A stretch of 64,000 nucleotides of DNA from Phlyctochytrium arcticum (lineage: Eukaryota; Chytridiomycota; Chytridiomycetes; Chytridiales; Chytridiaceae): contig JAHLKI010000035.1 in the NCBI GenBank assembly GCA_025602905.1, forward strand, positions 124,001-188,000, given 5' to 3'. This document shows, in pieces, positions 22,401 to 34,633 of this stretch (the first letter of the stretch is position 1; every line of letters begins with the position of its first letter). Made by a program: the position numbers and the translations under genes. The notes under the pieces were generated by a model, which was not told the DNA's origin, made no database searches, and saw nothing but the letters and a program-made list of their open reading frames with translations.

Positions 22401-24122
22401 GGCCATGTTGTTTTATCTGAACTCTTGTCCAAACCCGAATGGTGTACGTGGTTATTTCTGGCTCCTGTTACTTCAATCGTGTCGGCCGCCGACAAAGAAG
22501 CCCATGGGTTACACCTCTTTGTGGAAAAAGTTGCCACGTATGACCCAAACGAGGGAATCGGATCCCTTTTGCAGTTGTGGCAAACTGCGTGGAACCGCGC
22601 CCCTCTGACATGGACAGAGGGCATTCTGGCCCACCTCCGCTCCAATATGACGCACCTCGAGAAATTCACGGCCCATCTTGTTGTTCAGCAATCGGAACAC
22701 CAGTTGAATCAGCCGGACACGGATAGCATGTTGGCCCGAATTTTCACATCCATGGGTCGGATCCCGTCCAAAGTGGCCATAGCATTCCAGCTTGCGCTCT
22801 TCAACGCGTTGTCACAATCAGCAACATCCTTGACAACTGCGGTGCTGGATGCCTTGTGCAATGTGTTTGACCAAGGATATGCATACCTGTTGGCCCATAA
22901 AGATCATCCCCGACATCAAACAGGAACAGCAGATCCGGCGGCGTCACAAATTGTCTCTAGCTTGAATGTGACGGAACACTGTCTGAACCGGATCATGACT
23001 GCTCTCGTCCGATTTCTCAAGAGTGAGGATGAAGCGCGCATTGACCAAGTATTGACTTACCTGACCCACTCGGGCATGTTTCTCGAAGCGCTGATTGGGT
23101 TACTGAGTATATTGATCACAGCCGAGCGGGCTGCTGCGCTTTGTGCAGTAATGTACCATTTGGTGTGTAAACGCCGTCGTAACAATGATGATGATGATCA
23201 GCTTCCGGCCTTTCATGGCGCGAGATGGAAAAATGCCTCGCGCGCGTTGAGAGATGCATTGCTTATTACCCCACAACAGTTACAGCAAGAACGCACTCAA
23301 CAGCAATTACAAGAACGGAATCAGCAGCAACACAACAATACGCCTGCAGATGTATCCACCATCACATGTCCATCCATGGCAACCGACATACAATCCCTAC
23401 TTACCGATTTGGCTCGCTGTATTCCTGAAAGTTCCGGGTACCACCAATCCATCACGGACCGGTTCCTCAAGGACACCGAGCGATTAGTCCTAGCCCATCA
23501 TCGCGGGGGCGGTACCCCGCAAATGACTGCACCCTTACGCGTCGTTGTCTCGGTCTTGGACGGCACGTCGATGGCTATGGGGGAGACTGGTGCAAATCAA
23601 GTCTTTGAGAGCTGTTTGAAGATTCTGGTCACGGCTATGAGCGCAGAACATACCGTGCCGCAAACATTGTTGGATCCGCTCTGGGAACTCTGTGCAAAAC
23701 GACTTGGCTGTATCATAAAGTCTGCCGTCATACCCACGCAACCCTCACCCCTCATCATCTCGGTCCTCCAATCATCCCTTTTCTATTATTCCAATCTCCC
23801 CCTCACACCGGACGCCATCAATTTTCTGGGCGATGCGTATACTCTTTTCATTTCCTCCCCCTCAATCCCATTTCCGACCCAAGAATGGCATTTATCGTTC
23901 ATACGGTTGCTGGTGCACGGAACGGGCAGCCCTGATGTACGCGTGGCCCGGACGTGCGAACGCGTCCTTTTGGAAAAAACCACCACTGACTCGAAAGACG
24001 TGGTGGACCGCCGCCGCATTTTGCTACATGTTACTCGCGAAGCTGAAATGGACGCTGGGGATTTACGCCTAAGGGCTGCGTTCGCGGTTTTGGCCGAGAT
24101 GCTGAGTGCCAGATTGCCTTGA
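19451..24122 (+). CDS. Large alpha-helical protein, 1535 aa (possibly URB2/NPA2-like)
   Basis: Exon 1 is 19451-20134 and exon 2 is 20199-24122, joined through a GTATAA..TTATTTAG intron. The unspliced path hits a stop, and the join continues as QQFLELFFGVPKL. The product is almost wholly helical with many Leu/Ile-rich segments, as in HEAT/ARM-type scaffolds. A basic stretch (EKRKRDASVSDSG) near the middle could be a nuclear signal, and a Gln/Asn-rich insert sits near residue 1250. There is no membrane segment. Length, helix content and the C-terminal region recall the ribosome-biogenesis factor URB2/NPA2, but I cannot confirm this by eye. Treat the function as unknown. Confidence 0.8.
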
Positions 24123-25570
24123 AATATTTGTATCATCATCCCATATCCAACGTCTTGTGTATGTTTACATAGAATAGACTCTTCTGTAAATTATAACCCC
24201 ATTGTGGCCATACCCTTTCAATTGCATGCGTTACGCGGGATCTAATGCAAGTTGTTGGTGAAGATGAAGCATACGCACCCGTCTTTATACTTTCAGATGG
24301 AAAGTGTTTTTCATGTACCAAGGCACGGTCAGCGAGTTTCATGTACACGACCGGCAGTGAGCACGTTCAGAAACGTGGCACAGAAATTAGCACTATTTCT
24401 GCGACATCATCGTAATGATGATGGTGATAGTATGTTCGCAGGACTCAGAATTGAGCGTGGGCAAAGTTTGGGGATGTACCACGCAAGAGCAGACTCTACA
24501 TACATCCAAGGCAACCAGCAGGGTATTATGGGAGAAAAGGAATGATAACGGTGTTGGACCGCTGCGAAACTACAGTATGTAGGTTTCTTCTTTCCGGCAA
24601 CAAGAAGCTGGCATTCGTTGCCCATCTTGAACGTAAGAACAAAGTTAAGTTATTGGACCGGTACATCCCGAAGCATGCTCTTGAGCCGTTGCGTCTTGCG
24701 TGTGTATTTCACTAATTATGAGAATGCTCAAATGCCCTCGCTCCGATGTGCTCCTGGGCGAGAAGGACCTGCCCGGGGGCCTGCGAACACTTTCTAATTA
24801 CCAGAAAGGACTTGGGGTGCCCAAGCAGCAGCTTCCGCGATGAATTGTTCCTACGAACGTTTCCGATCGCAGCGAAATTTGCTACACAAGTTCGTTTTGT
24901 TGAACGTGAGAGCTGGGAGATACAGAAATGCCTAAACCGGCCAATATTTCAGACCGTCAGTGCAAGGCACTGTCACTGACAGGCGGGGTGTCAGTCAAGC
25001 ATATGTTCTTTTGAGATTTGACAGCACCCGTCGTTAGGCCAGTCACAGAGCAGTCGTGACGTCCGCTCGTTCTACAATCTGGATTCAGTGGGAAAACTTG
25101 GGAGGTGTAAGCGGTTCCGAATGTGTGAAGTGAAAATCATCAACCGCCAAAACTACCAAAGTGGTGGCTTTCCTTGCATCACTCCGGAGAAGGTGAGAAC
25201 CGTGTCATATCATAATTGTTGTCGCCAATGATTTTTGGGATCTTCGGTGGTATCGTCCATTTGCTATAATTTCTCTGGCAGACCAAACCTTTCCAACAGC
25301 TGAGATCCCAACACCGGCACTACCGCAACTGCTGCTGTAGTGGGTTTGGCATTAATTGGTCGCATACGTATTAGGATCCTGCTTCCTCCATCGCCAAGCC
25401 GCCTGCACAAGAGGGAAAAGTCCGACCGAATCTTTTTTCCCCTTCCGGACCAGCATATATTATTTTCACTTCAAAACTTGACGAAGTTCGCCTGTCTGCG
25501 CCAATGCTTGTAAAGACCTATGTCGTTTGCTCTTCATTGGTCGACCTCACCACTGTCTTCCCTGCGATCG
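24123..25570. other. Gene-poor stretch, nothing recognised
   Basis: Short frames on both strands have no domains. I looked for tRNA-like B boxes and cloverleaf arms and saw none. The segment serves as spacer before the promoter-like block at 25571. Confidence 0.45.
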
Positions 25571-25715
25571 ACGCGTTTCGTCTAGAAGCTGGTTGCTGAC
25601 GCGACGCGTGCGTGCGGGTCGGAAATCTGCGCAAAACAAAACATTACGGCACATTTTGAGGGTTTAGATATTCCACGATGAGCGGGTATGGGGCGGGCCT
25701 GGATCCTTATAAAAA
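25571..25715 (+). promoter_or_regulatory. Second promoter-like block: two ACGCGT boxes plus TATAAAAA
   Basis: ACGCGT is at 25571-25576 and 25604-25609, an inverted CCAAT (ATTGG) near 25537, and TATAAAAA at 25708-25715. A C/T-rich leader follows. The arrangement parallels 12034-12175. The first downstream ATG (in CACCACTATGACTTGA) is followed at once by a stop, so no intact gene is driven. Confidence 0.45.
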
Positions 25716-25729
25716 GGCAGCCTGTCCCC

Positions 25730-26620
25730 AAGTCCTCCCTTTCCCCCGCTCTGATTTTCTTACATTACTCCCGGATATTCCTGACAACCTGGCAAACAAC
25801 AATCTCCACTGGAAATCCCAACATCTCACCACGAAAGGCCAGGGCTCACCACTATGACTTGATACCGTTGTGGAAACCCTCCCTCTTGGCGCTGCCTTTA
25901 GTCGCCGTCTTACACAACTTCAGCCATCACCGGAACCTCTCGAGGAACCCTCAATCACCAACCTAGCGTTACGACAAATCGGCCTTTGAACACCTCCCAT
26001 ACCTCCCACACGGCACCAGCGTGCAATGACTTCGGCTCGGACAGTTTGAAAGTCGATTGTTCTCGGCAAGACTCAATTCACATTTAAGTGTCTCTCGGCG
26101 CGGCCCACTCTCCTATTTTTGCGCGATACTTCGGACTTCAACCTGGTCATTCGCTTCTGACATTGTCCAAACGAGGTCGGCCCACCACGCATCATATGCA
26201 GCCACTCGTATCCGCACCTCGCCTGCAAGTTGTTTTCTTAGGACATACAACCCAACAGGTACAAGCTTTGCAGATGATGCCCCCTGTGAGTTCTCCCTAC
26301 TTCACTGCTTGATAATTACTAACTTCATTTGCAATGCTATAGGATCATCTTCCCGCAGGCTGCAACACTTATGTCTTCCCCATCGATACACTTATCCAGG
26401 CATCAGGTCGTACTATCGTTCCATGCTTGCTTTTCGCTCCCCCACTCTCCCAAACGATCATTCCGGACCCATCTCTCCACTAAGGACGCACCACCAGATA
26501 TATTTCGAAACACCCAAGGACGGGACCATTCGGCGGTCGATTTTGTTTCACATGTTTTAGGCCTCGGGGCGGGCGAACCATGCTCAGCTTGAGCTGCTTG
26601 AAAACACCACACGTTTTGTT
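25730..26620 (+). pseudogene. Transcribed-looking coding relic with an intact intron
   Basis: Downstream of the TATA box several coding-like pieces occur in shifting frames, such as DTVVETLPLGAAFSRRLTQL and CNDFGSDSLKVDCSRQDS. A well-formed intron lies at about 26285-26342 (GTGAGT, ACTAAC branch, TATAG). Splicing it joins VFLGHTTQQVQALQMMPP to DHLPAGCNTYVFPIDTLIQ and the frame ends LHSTOP-like after IIPDPSLH. No long frame exists across the whole, and I recognise no domain. It may be a decayed gene or a noncoding transcript. Confidence 0.3.
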
Positions 26621-26659
26621 GCGACGGAAGCAACATAGTCTTCGACATCCCTTGGACCT

Positions 26660-29400
26660 TCTCAGCAATTAAACCTTCATTTCCACCACGGACGACGCCA
26701 GTAGTGGAACAACGTTAAGCAAGAGACACGATATCTGCCCAAGTATACGATGTTCCTTCAGATGCCGCTGCCCCGCATCGTGGATTAGCGTGCTCCGGCG
26801 TTCACAGTTTTTAAAGACTGTGGGTACACTTACTCCCGGACGGGTTCGGGCAACCACCTAGCGAATCTTCGCCCGCCAGTACCGACAGGAAGAATTTTGG
26901 TTTCATGCATCAACGTCCTCATAGATGCCAAAATGACTTGTCAACGTTACGGATAGAATCGGGTTAACTTAGATTTTTACAATTGGCGCAATCACTCACA
27001 CCACTTGCATATTATAGATAAAGAGGCTTTACATTTTTAAGCGGACGAGCGGTAACTTCGGAGATGAGGAAACCCCCTATGGAGCTCAATCGACATCAGG
27101 AAAGCGGCCCATTAAACACTTCGAGTCATCAGTACTTGTGCCTATTCCAGGACTTCTAAAAAAATGAATGTCTCAAGATGAATGTACCAAGATAGAAAGC
27201 AAAGGATATCGTCACGAAGTACAGCTTATCAAACCCCAGATCCAAGCGATGTCCCGACTATCTGACGAATCCGACGAAGGAAAACTCTGGACTCAAGTTA
27301 TTTTTGGACATGAACCGACATTTGGACTGTAGGAATCGACTTCATGTACAAGCCGTTCAAAATGGAAAATTGCGCAGTCGATATGTTGCTGACCTCGAAC
27401 CGTTGACGGTGATTGAACACACTCTTTGGACGGAAAATATGCAACGTTGGTAGATGTACGGGCAATAAGTAGGCGATATAGTCCATGAAACTGTTGGAGA
27501 TTCAACTTAATGCATGGCGCACCGAATGGACATTATTACTAAAGAACGGGCCTTTTAGACAGAGGAGATTCGACGAACGGTTTGCGGATATCCAGCAGAT
27601 GATACTGTGGGAATTAACATTGGATGAGCACGGAGTAGACATTGAGATTTTGAACGGACAACGGATATATCGACATACGGGCATTCGTAGCGGAGCCGGA
27701 AATAACTCAAATTAGGGCTTTCAAACATGGAGCGAACGGTACTATCCTCCTATAGTGTGTAAATCAAATTCTTGGATGTTCTTTTACAGCAATGGAACCT
27801 TCATTTCGATATCCGACGCCATTGGTGGAACGACGCTCGGCGAGAGACGCGATGTCCGTTCAACTTTTCGATGTTCTTCGAGGTGCTGCCCCGCATCATT
27901 GCACTATACATGTGTTCCCCCCTTCACAGTCAGAAAGCTGTGGGGGTTCTTTTTGCGCGGGTTCGGCCAAGCACCGGACGCCTGTTCGCCCACAAGTACA
28001 CACAAGAAATATGACTGCTTCGTACTTCATCCTCGTCATAGACTTGGCTAGCGTTGCGCTTAAAATTCGGGTCAAGTTAGACTTTCTCAATTGGCATAAT
28101 CACCTACACCATTTGCATTACAGATTAAAATAAGATGCGGTGACCTTCAGTACTCGGACAGGCAGTACCGTCGGCGATGAGGAGACCCCAGCATGGAACT
28201 CGGATTACATTCAGCAACTCCCCAAGAAATACGTCAAGTCAACCATGGCAGTGGCCCCAAAAAGTGGATGTTAAGAAACTGAAGGATATTGCCGTGTGGT
28301 ACAAACCGTCACATTCCGGATGTGAGCTATACGCGGCCATCTGACAAATCCGACAAAGGGAGAAAAGAACTCAAGTTACTATTTTGGGCAGAACGATCAA
28401 TCGGACTTGCAAAATTTGACTTCATGTACTAGACAGCGAAATTGCGCAGTGGAGGTCGCGGACTTGAACGATTGGACAACACTAATTATCTAACTTTGGA
28501 TGCGCGGACAAGAAGCAAGCGTATAATTGCGTAGTAACCACAGTTTTGAACGATGGACGGCTTTATTAACTTACGGACATTAAGGTTTCAGAAGATCTGA
28601 CGGACGGTTCGTAGATATAAAGCAGATGATACAATCCTGGAACACAAGTTATAGCGCGACACATTGAATGAATGCGGAATGGACATCAAGATATTAAAGG
28701 AAGATGGCCGCATTGACAAAAGGACAGTCGTGGCGGAGACAGGGTGGATTTAACGTACGGTTTGCTAACATGGAGTGGAAGGTAGTACTATTGGAAGTCA
28801 ACTTTTGGGAGTTCAACGACTGCGCAGTGGAGATTGCGGTTGTGAGACAGACAGACTCTGAACAAATGTCCTTGGAAGGCTGCCATTATACTTATAGAGC
28901 GATGGGTTGACAGAAAAACTGGACGTTAAAGAACGAAGGAATCGCTATAGACAACCAGCTTGTCGTTCAAAACAATATACTACTGGAAAATTAACGTAGA
29001 GCATACCGCATTGGAGCGTATGATTGCGTTATGGCACACAGGTTTGAATAGTTTGCAGATATGGAGCAGATGATACAATCCTTTGGAATGTCCAACACAA
29101 CCTATAGGGCGACAAATTGAATGAATGTATAGAAAGTCTTGAGTGAATGACTGCGCAATAGAGATTGCATTTTTTGAACGGTGGATTGACGGACAGCTGA
29201 CAGACGAAAACGATCGTGCTTACAGGTCTGAAAGAGACGACATGGTGGATTGGGCAGTTACCCATTATAATTATAGCACGTTGAGTTGACAGCAAAAAAA
29301 TGGATGTCAATCGATGACGGGACTGCTATAGGCAACCAGCTTGTTGTTGCGAGATGAACTGATTGGGACATTGGAGGTATGAATCACGTATTTAAGGCTT
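26660..29400. repeat. Tandem array of decayed ~1.1-kb units
   Basis: Unit A (about 26681-27715) and unit B (about 27800-28740) align along their length. Shared landmarks in the same order include GACGCC..GGTGGAAC, TGCTGCCCCGCATC, AATTGGC.CAATCAC, GATGAGGAAACCCC/GATGAGGAGACCCC, ATCTGAC.AATCCGAC and AAATTGCGCAGT. The word CAGCAGATGATAC recurs as AGCAGATGATACAATCC in B and again at 29062. Partial units follow at about 28740-29160 and 29160-29400 (CAACCAGCTTGT at 28957 and 29334). Divergence is high. A 76-codon frame in unit A (27485-27715) is not preserved in B. Confidence 0.65.
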
Positions 29401-29686
29401 TTATGGCATAGGACATATCGGTACTCGCCCAAATACCTAAAAACATCAGACTCTGAAAGCAAAAACTTGTGAGTTTTTTTTTTCCCACGACTCACAGAAT
29501 GGAGAGTGAAAAGATTGAAATCAAAATCTGCACGACGATGACGGTCCAATACCCAAATTTATTGCAAATGAGGTGTAAAACACTACCAATAAAATAAAAA
29601 TAAAAGGATAGTTGACTGTTGCTATATGCTATGTGTGCGAGAAAAAATAATAAATTACAAAGAGTGCTTTTATACAAAAAGTGTCT

Positions 29687-31576
29687 CTACTCTACATCAT
29701 CCCCAGACTCTTCAGCCTCCTCCTCTTCGTCACTTTCCCAGTCATCCTCGTCATCACCGCCTTCAGCCATCATGTTGGCAATGGCGTCCAGGGCCTTGCC
29801 GACCTCGGTCAAGTCAAACGCGTCAGGCTTCCAGCCGCCAGCAGTCAGATCCTTGGTTGACTCGTCTTCAGTCACTTCGGTGATTTTGGAGGGTTCCTCG
29901 GTGGAGAGCAAGTCTTCGAGGGAGCGTTTGGTGGCGCCGGGCCATGAGTCGAGAGCCGAGTTGCTGAATCCGACGTGGTCGGCGGCAAAGGTGAGGGCCG
30001 ATATGCGGTCAGTAAAGGGGCCGGCGGGAGCGTTGGTGGAGATGGCCGAGAGGAAGGATTTGTAGCCGGCGGGGCCGCCGACTTCGTCGGGCGGGCAGGC
30101 GTGGGCGCCATCAACGAGTTTTGGGTAGGCCAGGGTGGGTTTCTTGTGTTCGTGGGGTTCGGCAGACTCATCAGAGTGGTCATGGGAGCAGCAGCCATCC
30201 TCTTCTTCAATGACTTCTTCGCGGACGGATTCGACGGAAATGTGGTGGACCCAGTCGCCCTTTTCGTAGGTAAAGGTGAACGTGTCATTGGCAGCCGAGA
30301 CGACCATGCCGACTTCGGTGCAGTCCTCATCTTCGCAAATCTCGTGGCGCTCGTCGATTTCCTGGTCCTCTTCATCGGGAATGACGAAATCGTCGGGGAT
30401 GGTGGTGAAGCGGACAAGGCCGTGATCGTAAACGGCAAATTCGTGGGTGTTGGGGGCACCGCACCAACCAAAGGCCATCATGATGTATTCGCGGAGTTCG
30501 CCGAGGGTGGTGGTGGACTTTACTTCGAGGGTACGCCAGACGGTGGGCTCGACGCCTTCGAGGGTAATTTTGAGGCGGTAGATGGAGGTGAGGTGGGGTT
30601 CGGCTTCGAGTTTGTCGAGGTGGGCGCTGGCGGCGTCAATGAGGTGATCGGCCAGATCGGTGGGGACGGGGAGGGGAACATCACCAGCGGCATCATCAGC
30701 AACGTCTTCGGCTTGGTCTTTAATCATTTGGAGGAGCATGATGGCCATAAAGCCAGAGCCAGCGTGCATCTTGTTGCCGAGGGCGAGGTGGGCTTCCGCC
30801 GAGAGAAAGATGGATTGAAAGTAGTGGGTGGCTTCAGCGGGTTGGAGTTGGTTGAGGGCTTCGACGGGGCGGCCATAGATGCGTTCGACGAGTTCGCCGT
30901 CACGGACGACGGTGCGGTAGGCCTTGAGGTTGGTGGCAGCTTGAGCGCGACCGACGAGAATCTGGAGACGGAGGACCGAGTTGGGGTCCAAATCTTCATC
31001 GTTCTCGGCATCCTCCTCGTCGATTTCGCAAGTGACGAGAGCTTTGGTAAAGAGGACAAGGGCCTCCTCGTTGTTGCCAGCCTTGACGGCGGCCATGGCA
31101 CGGGTATACAGGTCCTCTCCGGATTCCTTGGTGACTTGAGCTTGGATAGCGGCTTCCTGGGCCTGAGCAGACTCGAAGGCCTCCTTGGTAGACTCGGAAA
31201 GGTCACGGACGACCCAGCGGAATTTAGAGTACTGCAGAGATCCGGCCCAGTATCCAGAGAATTCGGGTTCGTCGTCAAAGAGCTTGTGCTGTTGGGCGAC
31301 AAAGCCGTAGGTAAAGTCGTTGCCTACGGCAGCATCGGCGAGGGGAATGAGTTTGGCGTCGGTCAAGGGTCCGCGGAGAGTGACTCTGGTCTCGTTGTCG
31401 TCGGCGAGAAAGAGGGAGATGAGGGCAGACATGCCAGGCTCGGGAAAGACGTCGCTGTTGGTGAGGAGCGAGTCTTCCGAGTCCTCGGGGATTTTGACAA
31501 TGGCAGCATTGTCGACACCGCCTGCCTTGATGTGGGCAGGCAGAGTGGCATGGACGGCATCTACGTCGATAGTCAT
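29687..31576 (-). CDS. TPR-like plus PRiA4_ORF3-domain protein, 629 aa
   Basis: This is a single exon with an ATG at 31576. The middle (residues about 150-320) is helical with a TPR-like motif (YTRAMAAVKAGNNEEALVLF). The second half matches the plasmid pRiA4b ORF-3 family: SIYRLKITLEGVEPTVWRTL, LGELREYIMMAFGW, then YEKGDWVHHISVE, then LVDGAHACPPDEVGGPAGY. The domain is widespread in bacteria and mobile elements and scattered in fungi; its biochemical role is not established. A Cys/His-rich acidic stretch (CCSHDHSDESAEPHEH) lies between domain halves and could bind metal. The tail is very acidic. Transfer from bacteria at some time is plausible but not shown here. Confidence 0.88.
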   Translation of the reverse strand: MTIDVDAVHATLPAHIKAGGVDNAAIVKIPEDSEDSLLTNSDVFPEPGMSALISLFLADDNETRVTLRGPLTDAKLIPLADAAVGNDFTYGFVAQQHKLFDDEPEFSGYWAGSLQYSKFRWVVRDLSESTKEAFESAQAQEAAIQAQVTKESGEDLYTRAMAAVKAGNNEEALVLFTKALVTCEIDEEDAENDEDLDPNSVLRLQILVGRAQAATNLKAYRTVVRDGELVERIYGRPVEALNQLQPAEATHYFQSIFLSAEAHLALGNKMHAGSGFMAIMLLQMIKDQAEDVADDAAGDVPLPVPTDLADHLIDAASAHLDKLEAEPHLTSIYRLKITLEGVEPTVWRTLEVKSTTTLGELREYIMMAFGWCGAPNTHEFAVYDHGLVRFTTIPDDFVIPDEEDQEIDERHEICEDEDCTEVGMVVSAANDTFTFTYEKGDWVHHISVESVREEVIEEEDGCCSHDHSDESAEPHEHKKPTLAYPKLVDGAHACPPDEVGGPAGYKSFLSAISTNAPAGPFTDRISALTFAADHVGFSNSALDSWPGATKRSLEDLLSTEEPSKITEVTEDESTKDLTAGGWKPDAFDLTEVGKALDAIANMMAEGGDDEDDWESDEEEEAEESGDDVE

Positions 31577-32585
31577 CGTTTCTTTGCTAGGTGGTGAGTG
31601 TTTAAAATGAGGGATCTGTGTTGGGATTCAGCCTGGACCAAAGGTAAACTCAACGACGAAAAGAAGGACAAAAATATTTCAGCGGCCGGGGGGTCCTTGG
31701 TCACGTGAGCGCAATGTCCGACATGGCGCAGTCGCTAGTGGTGCGTTTCAGTCTTGCAGACTTTCAGTGCATTTGTACGATGAGAAACACCCCACCGAGT
31801 TCTGCCTTTGCGCTCGCAACTAGAGTATTGGTGCTGAGAAGAAGCAGCGCTGCTGTGGGACAATGATTGAAGCACCATCCGCTTCAATTTCTCATCCTGA
31901 TTCATATATTAACGTGAGTAGATACTTTCATCTGCGAATGTGGAGTCCCTGATGTCGCCGTCTCTGGCGTGAATCAAAGGCTGTTTGAGCCTGAAATCTG
32001 GATGAGACGTCCATCACGTCTAATTTGATTTGACGCGATGGCTCCCCAGAGTGTTGCTCGTTCGACCACGTTTTCTCCTACAATACATCTCTCGCCATAA
32101 TCATTGAAATTTCTCGAGTCTCGACACAAACATTTGCTAGAATAACCTTGTCGTTTCTCAATCGCATGGGCTACTTATATATATGAGCTGACGGTCTTTC
32201 CTAATAACGATTGTCCTAATGAATGAATGTTTGCTGCTATAAGGAAATGGAAAGATACGATAGTATTATCTCGTTCGTGGAATCGCGCATTATCGCTCTG
32301 GAATGAGTCCTTGAAAATCCCTCTTCTTTTTCCCGGGTTCTCCTTTCCTAAACTAAAACTAAAGACCTCTGAAAGACCTCCATAATCCACCTCCAAAGAC
32401 TCCAAGACCTGTCAATCAACGAGAAAAGAAAAACCTGTCAGTCGCTCCATCGATTTCTAGGATTCTCTCCTTTTTTTGTTGTAAAGGCGGGCTGCGACGG
32501 TCCCGTGACTTTTGGCCGAGCGGCTTGGAACTTTGGAACTTTTCCCTGGCTTTTACAATCTCATTTCGCAGCGAAACTTGAACCA
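31577..32585. other. Intergenic, divergent promoters region
   Basis: This segment separates two divergent genes. No frame with a domain occurs. CT-rich and AT-rich patches (32130-32180, 32440-32480) may be promoter elements of the acyltransferase gene. Confidence 0.45.
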
Positions 32586-34633
32586 ATGACTTTTCAGCAG
32601 ATGCCACATAGTACCTCGCCGCCGCCGCCGCCCAACACAGTCAAGACAAAGACCATGGCCGCCGAGCACCACGGGAAACTTCGCGGAACCAGCGACTTGC
32701 CCGGACGCTCCCAGTCCAGCACTTCCCTGAGCAGCATGAAGAAACACTGGTCCGCAACGACCTCCTCCTCCACATCTTCCCTCTCGACCCTCTCGTCAAC
32801 ACAAAACTCGACGGCCCGCCGACGTCGCCATACAATCAGAAACCGCCCCCCATCAGACTTGCTGCCCGGCTTTGAACAGAAGTTTGGCGTCTCCTCAGCC
32901 TCGGTCCTCGCCGCTGGAAAGGCCCAGAGCTTTGCCCTGCAAGATGGCCTCGCATTCATCGGCTACGCTGCCGGCGCCATTGCCCAGGACGAATTCTCTA
33001 AATGCTTTACCCAAAAACCCCGCCGCAGCTTTTCCCCTCGCACCCTTTTTGTCGGCCCCCTCTACTGGATCGGATGGGTCGTCCGCCATTTTATCCTCTT
33101 TCCGTACCGCCTCGCCCTCCTCTTGCTTGCCACCCTCCTGTTTTTCATTGCCCTCCCCATCGTTCTCCATTTCGACAATGAAGAGTGGCAGCGCTGGCTG
33201 TTTAAAGTCTACTGCAAAGCATTCCTCCTCTCCTGGGGCTCTAAAATCAAATACCACGGCGAAAAACCCAAACTGAATGAACCCCACATCTTTGTCGCCA
33301 ACCACACGTCCGTCATCGACTACCTCGTTCTCAGTGCCCATGATTTCCCGCACGCTACCGTCGCCCAAAAACACGGCGGTGTCATTGGCTACTTTGAAGA
33401 CCGTGTCCTGACCCTCAATGGCTCGCTCATGTTTAACCGCAACGAAAAGAATGACCGCTCCGTCCTGGCTCAAAAGTAAGTCATTGTATCACTTTTTTTC
33501 TCACGCAAAAGTCCCAACTAAAACTTCTCAATCGCAGAATGAGAGCCCATGTGCATAATGTGAAAAACGTGCCGCTGCTGATTTTCCCCGAAGGAACTTG
33601 CGTCAACAACGAGTACACGGTCCTCTTTCACAAGGGCGCCTTTGATCTCGACGCCGCTGTTGCTCCCGTCGCCATCAAGTACAACAAACGCTGGGCCGAT
33701 GCCTACTGGCACTCTAAAACCCAAACATTTACCAAACATCTCATGTACCTCATGACCCGCTGGGCTATGGTGGCCGATGTCTGGTACTTGCCTCCCCGCT
33801 CCCGTAAATCCGGCCAGTCCCCTGTCGAATTTGCCAATGAAATCAAGGCTGAAATCTCGGCCGTCGCCCAACTTAAAAACTTGAGCTGGGATGGCTACTT
33901 TAAAAACTATGCCCCCGCCGCCGAAAAACAGGTCCGCCTCCAGCAACACCCTCAAACCCGCTACGGTGTCGTTCTCATGAACCGCATGCGCAACCGCCCT
34001 ACCCCCGACCGCATGTCCCATCTCCGTCGTTCCGCTAGCATCTCTTCATCCCCCACCCGTCGTATCGCCACGGACAAGGACTGGTCCATGTCTCGCCCCG
34101 AATGGCTCGACCCCACCGGCTCGTTGTCGGCCAAAAACGCCATCCTCGCCGGACTCGACGACAATGCCCTTGAAATGATTGAAGAAATCTCGCATCGCCA
34201 ACACGACGTGGTCAAAACTTGGCAACGCTACTCGAAAATGCGCTCGGAAGACATTATTCAACGCCGCATCGAAAACTCGTCGTGGCGCCTCTGGTTTAAA
34301 CAACGCATTGTTCAGGAACGCGAACGCGCCATGCTGGCGTCCCTCTCAAATCCACTGGCGCAGTGGCAACCCACTACTACTCCCTCTCCCTTTTCCTTTT
34401 CGGCTCCCCGCTCCGCATCCCCCACCGTCTTGTCTTCTTACAAAATCATGTCCTATTTCCCTCCCGCCCTCTTTTCGCCTGCCGCCGATGGAAATCGTCC
34501 CCGGAGTCGCAGTCTGGGCACATCATCGGCCGCGTACTCAAAATCAAATCGGGAACAGCAACGCGCGGCCTCGGCACGGGAACCCGGGCTGGGCTGGAAA
34601 GTCGGCAATGCCCCTATGGTTCCTGCTCGTTAG
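32586..34633 (+). CDS. Glycerol-3-phosphate / lysophosphatidate acyltransferase, 661 aa
   Basis: Exon 1 is 32586-33475 and exon 2 is 33538-34633; a GTAAGT..TCGCAG intron splits a Lys codon. The PlsC domain shows block I NHTSVIDY, a block II-type segment ending FNRNEKNDRS, block III FPEGTCVNN and block IV region VAPVAIKYN. Two hydrophobic segments precede it (VGPLYWIGWVVRHFILF and ALLLLATLLFFIALPIVL), suggesting an ER-membrane enzyme. The FPEGTCxNN form is typical of GPAT3/4 and AGPAT9-like enzymes that start glycerolipid synthesis. The Ser/Arg-rich N-terminus (about 110 residues) and the long C-terminal tail are lineage-specific. An in-frame non-ATG extension upstream is ignored. Confidence 0.93.

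Noticed and set aside
24123..25570. tRNA or other RNA gene in the gene-poor stretch
   Set aside because: No paired arms or B-box sequence of the right form could be found by eye.
29975..31597. 540-codon plus-strand open frame, Gly/Val/Asp-rich
   Set aside because: It is antisense to the PRiA4_ORF3 gene and has the biased composition of a shadow frame.
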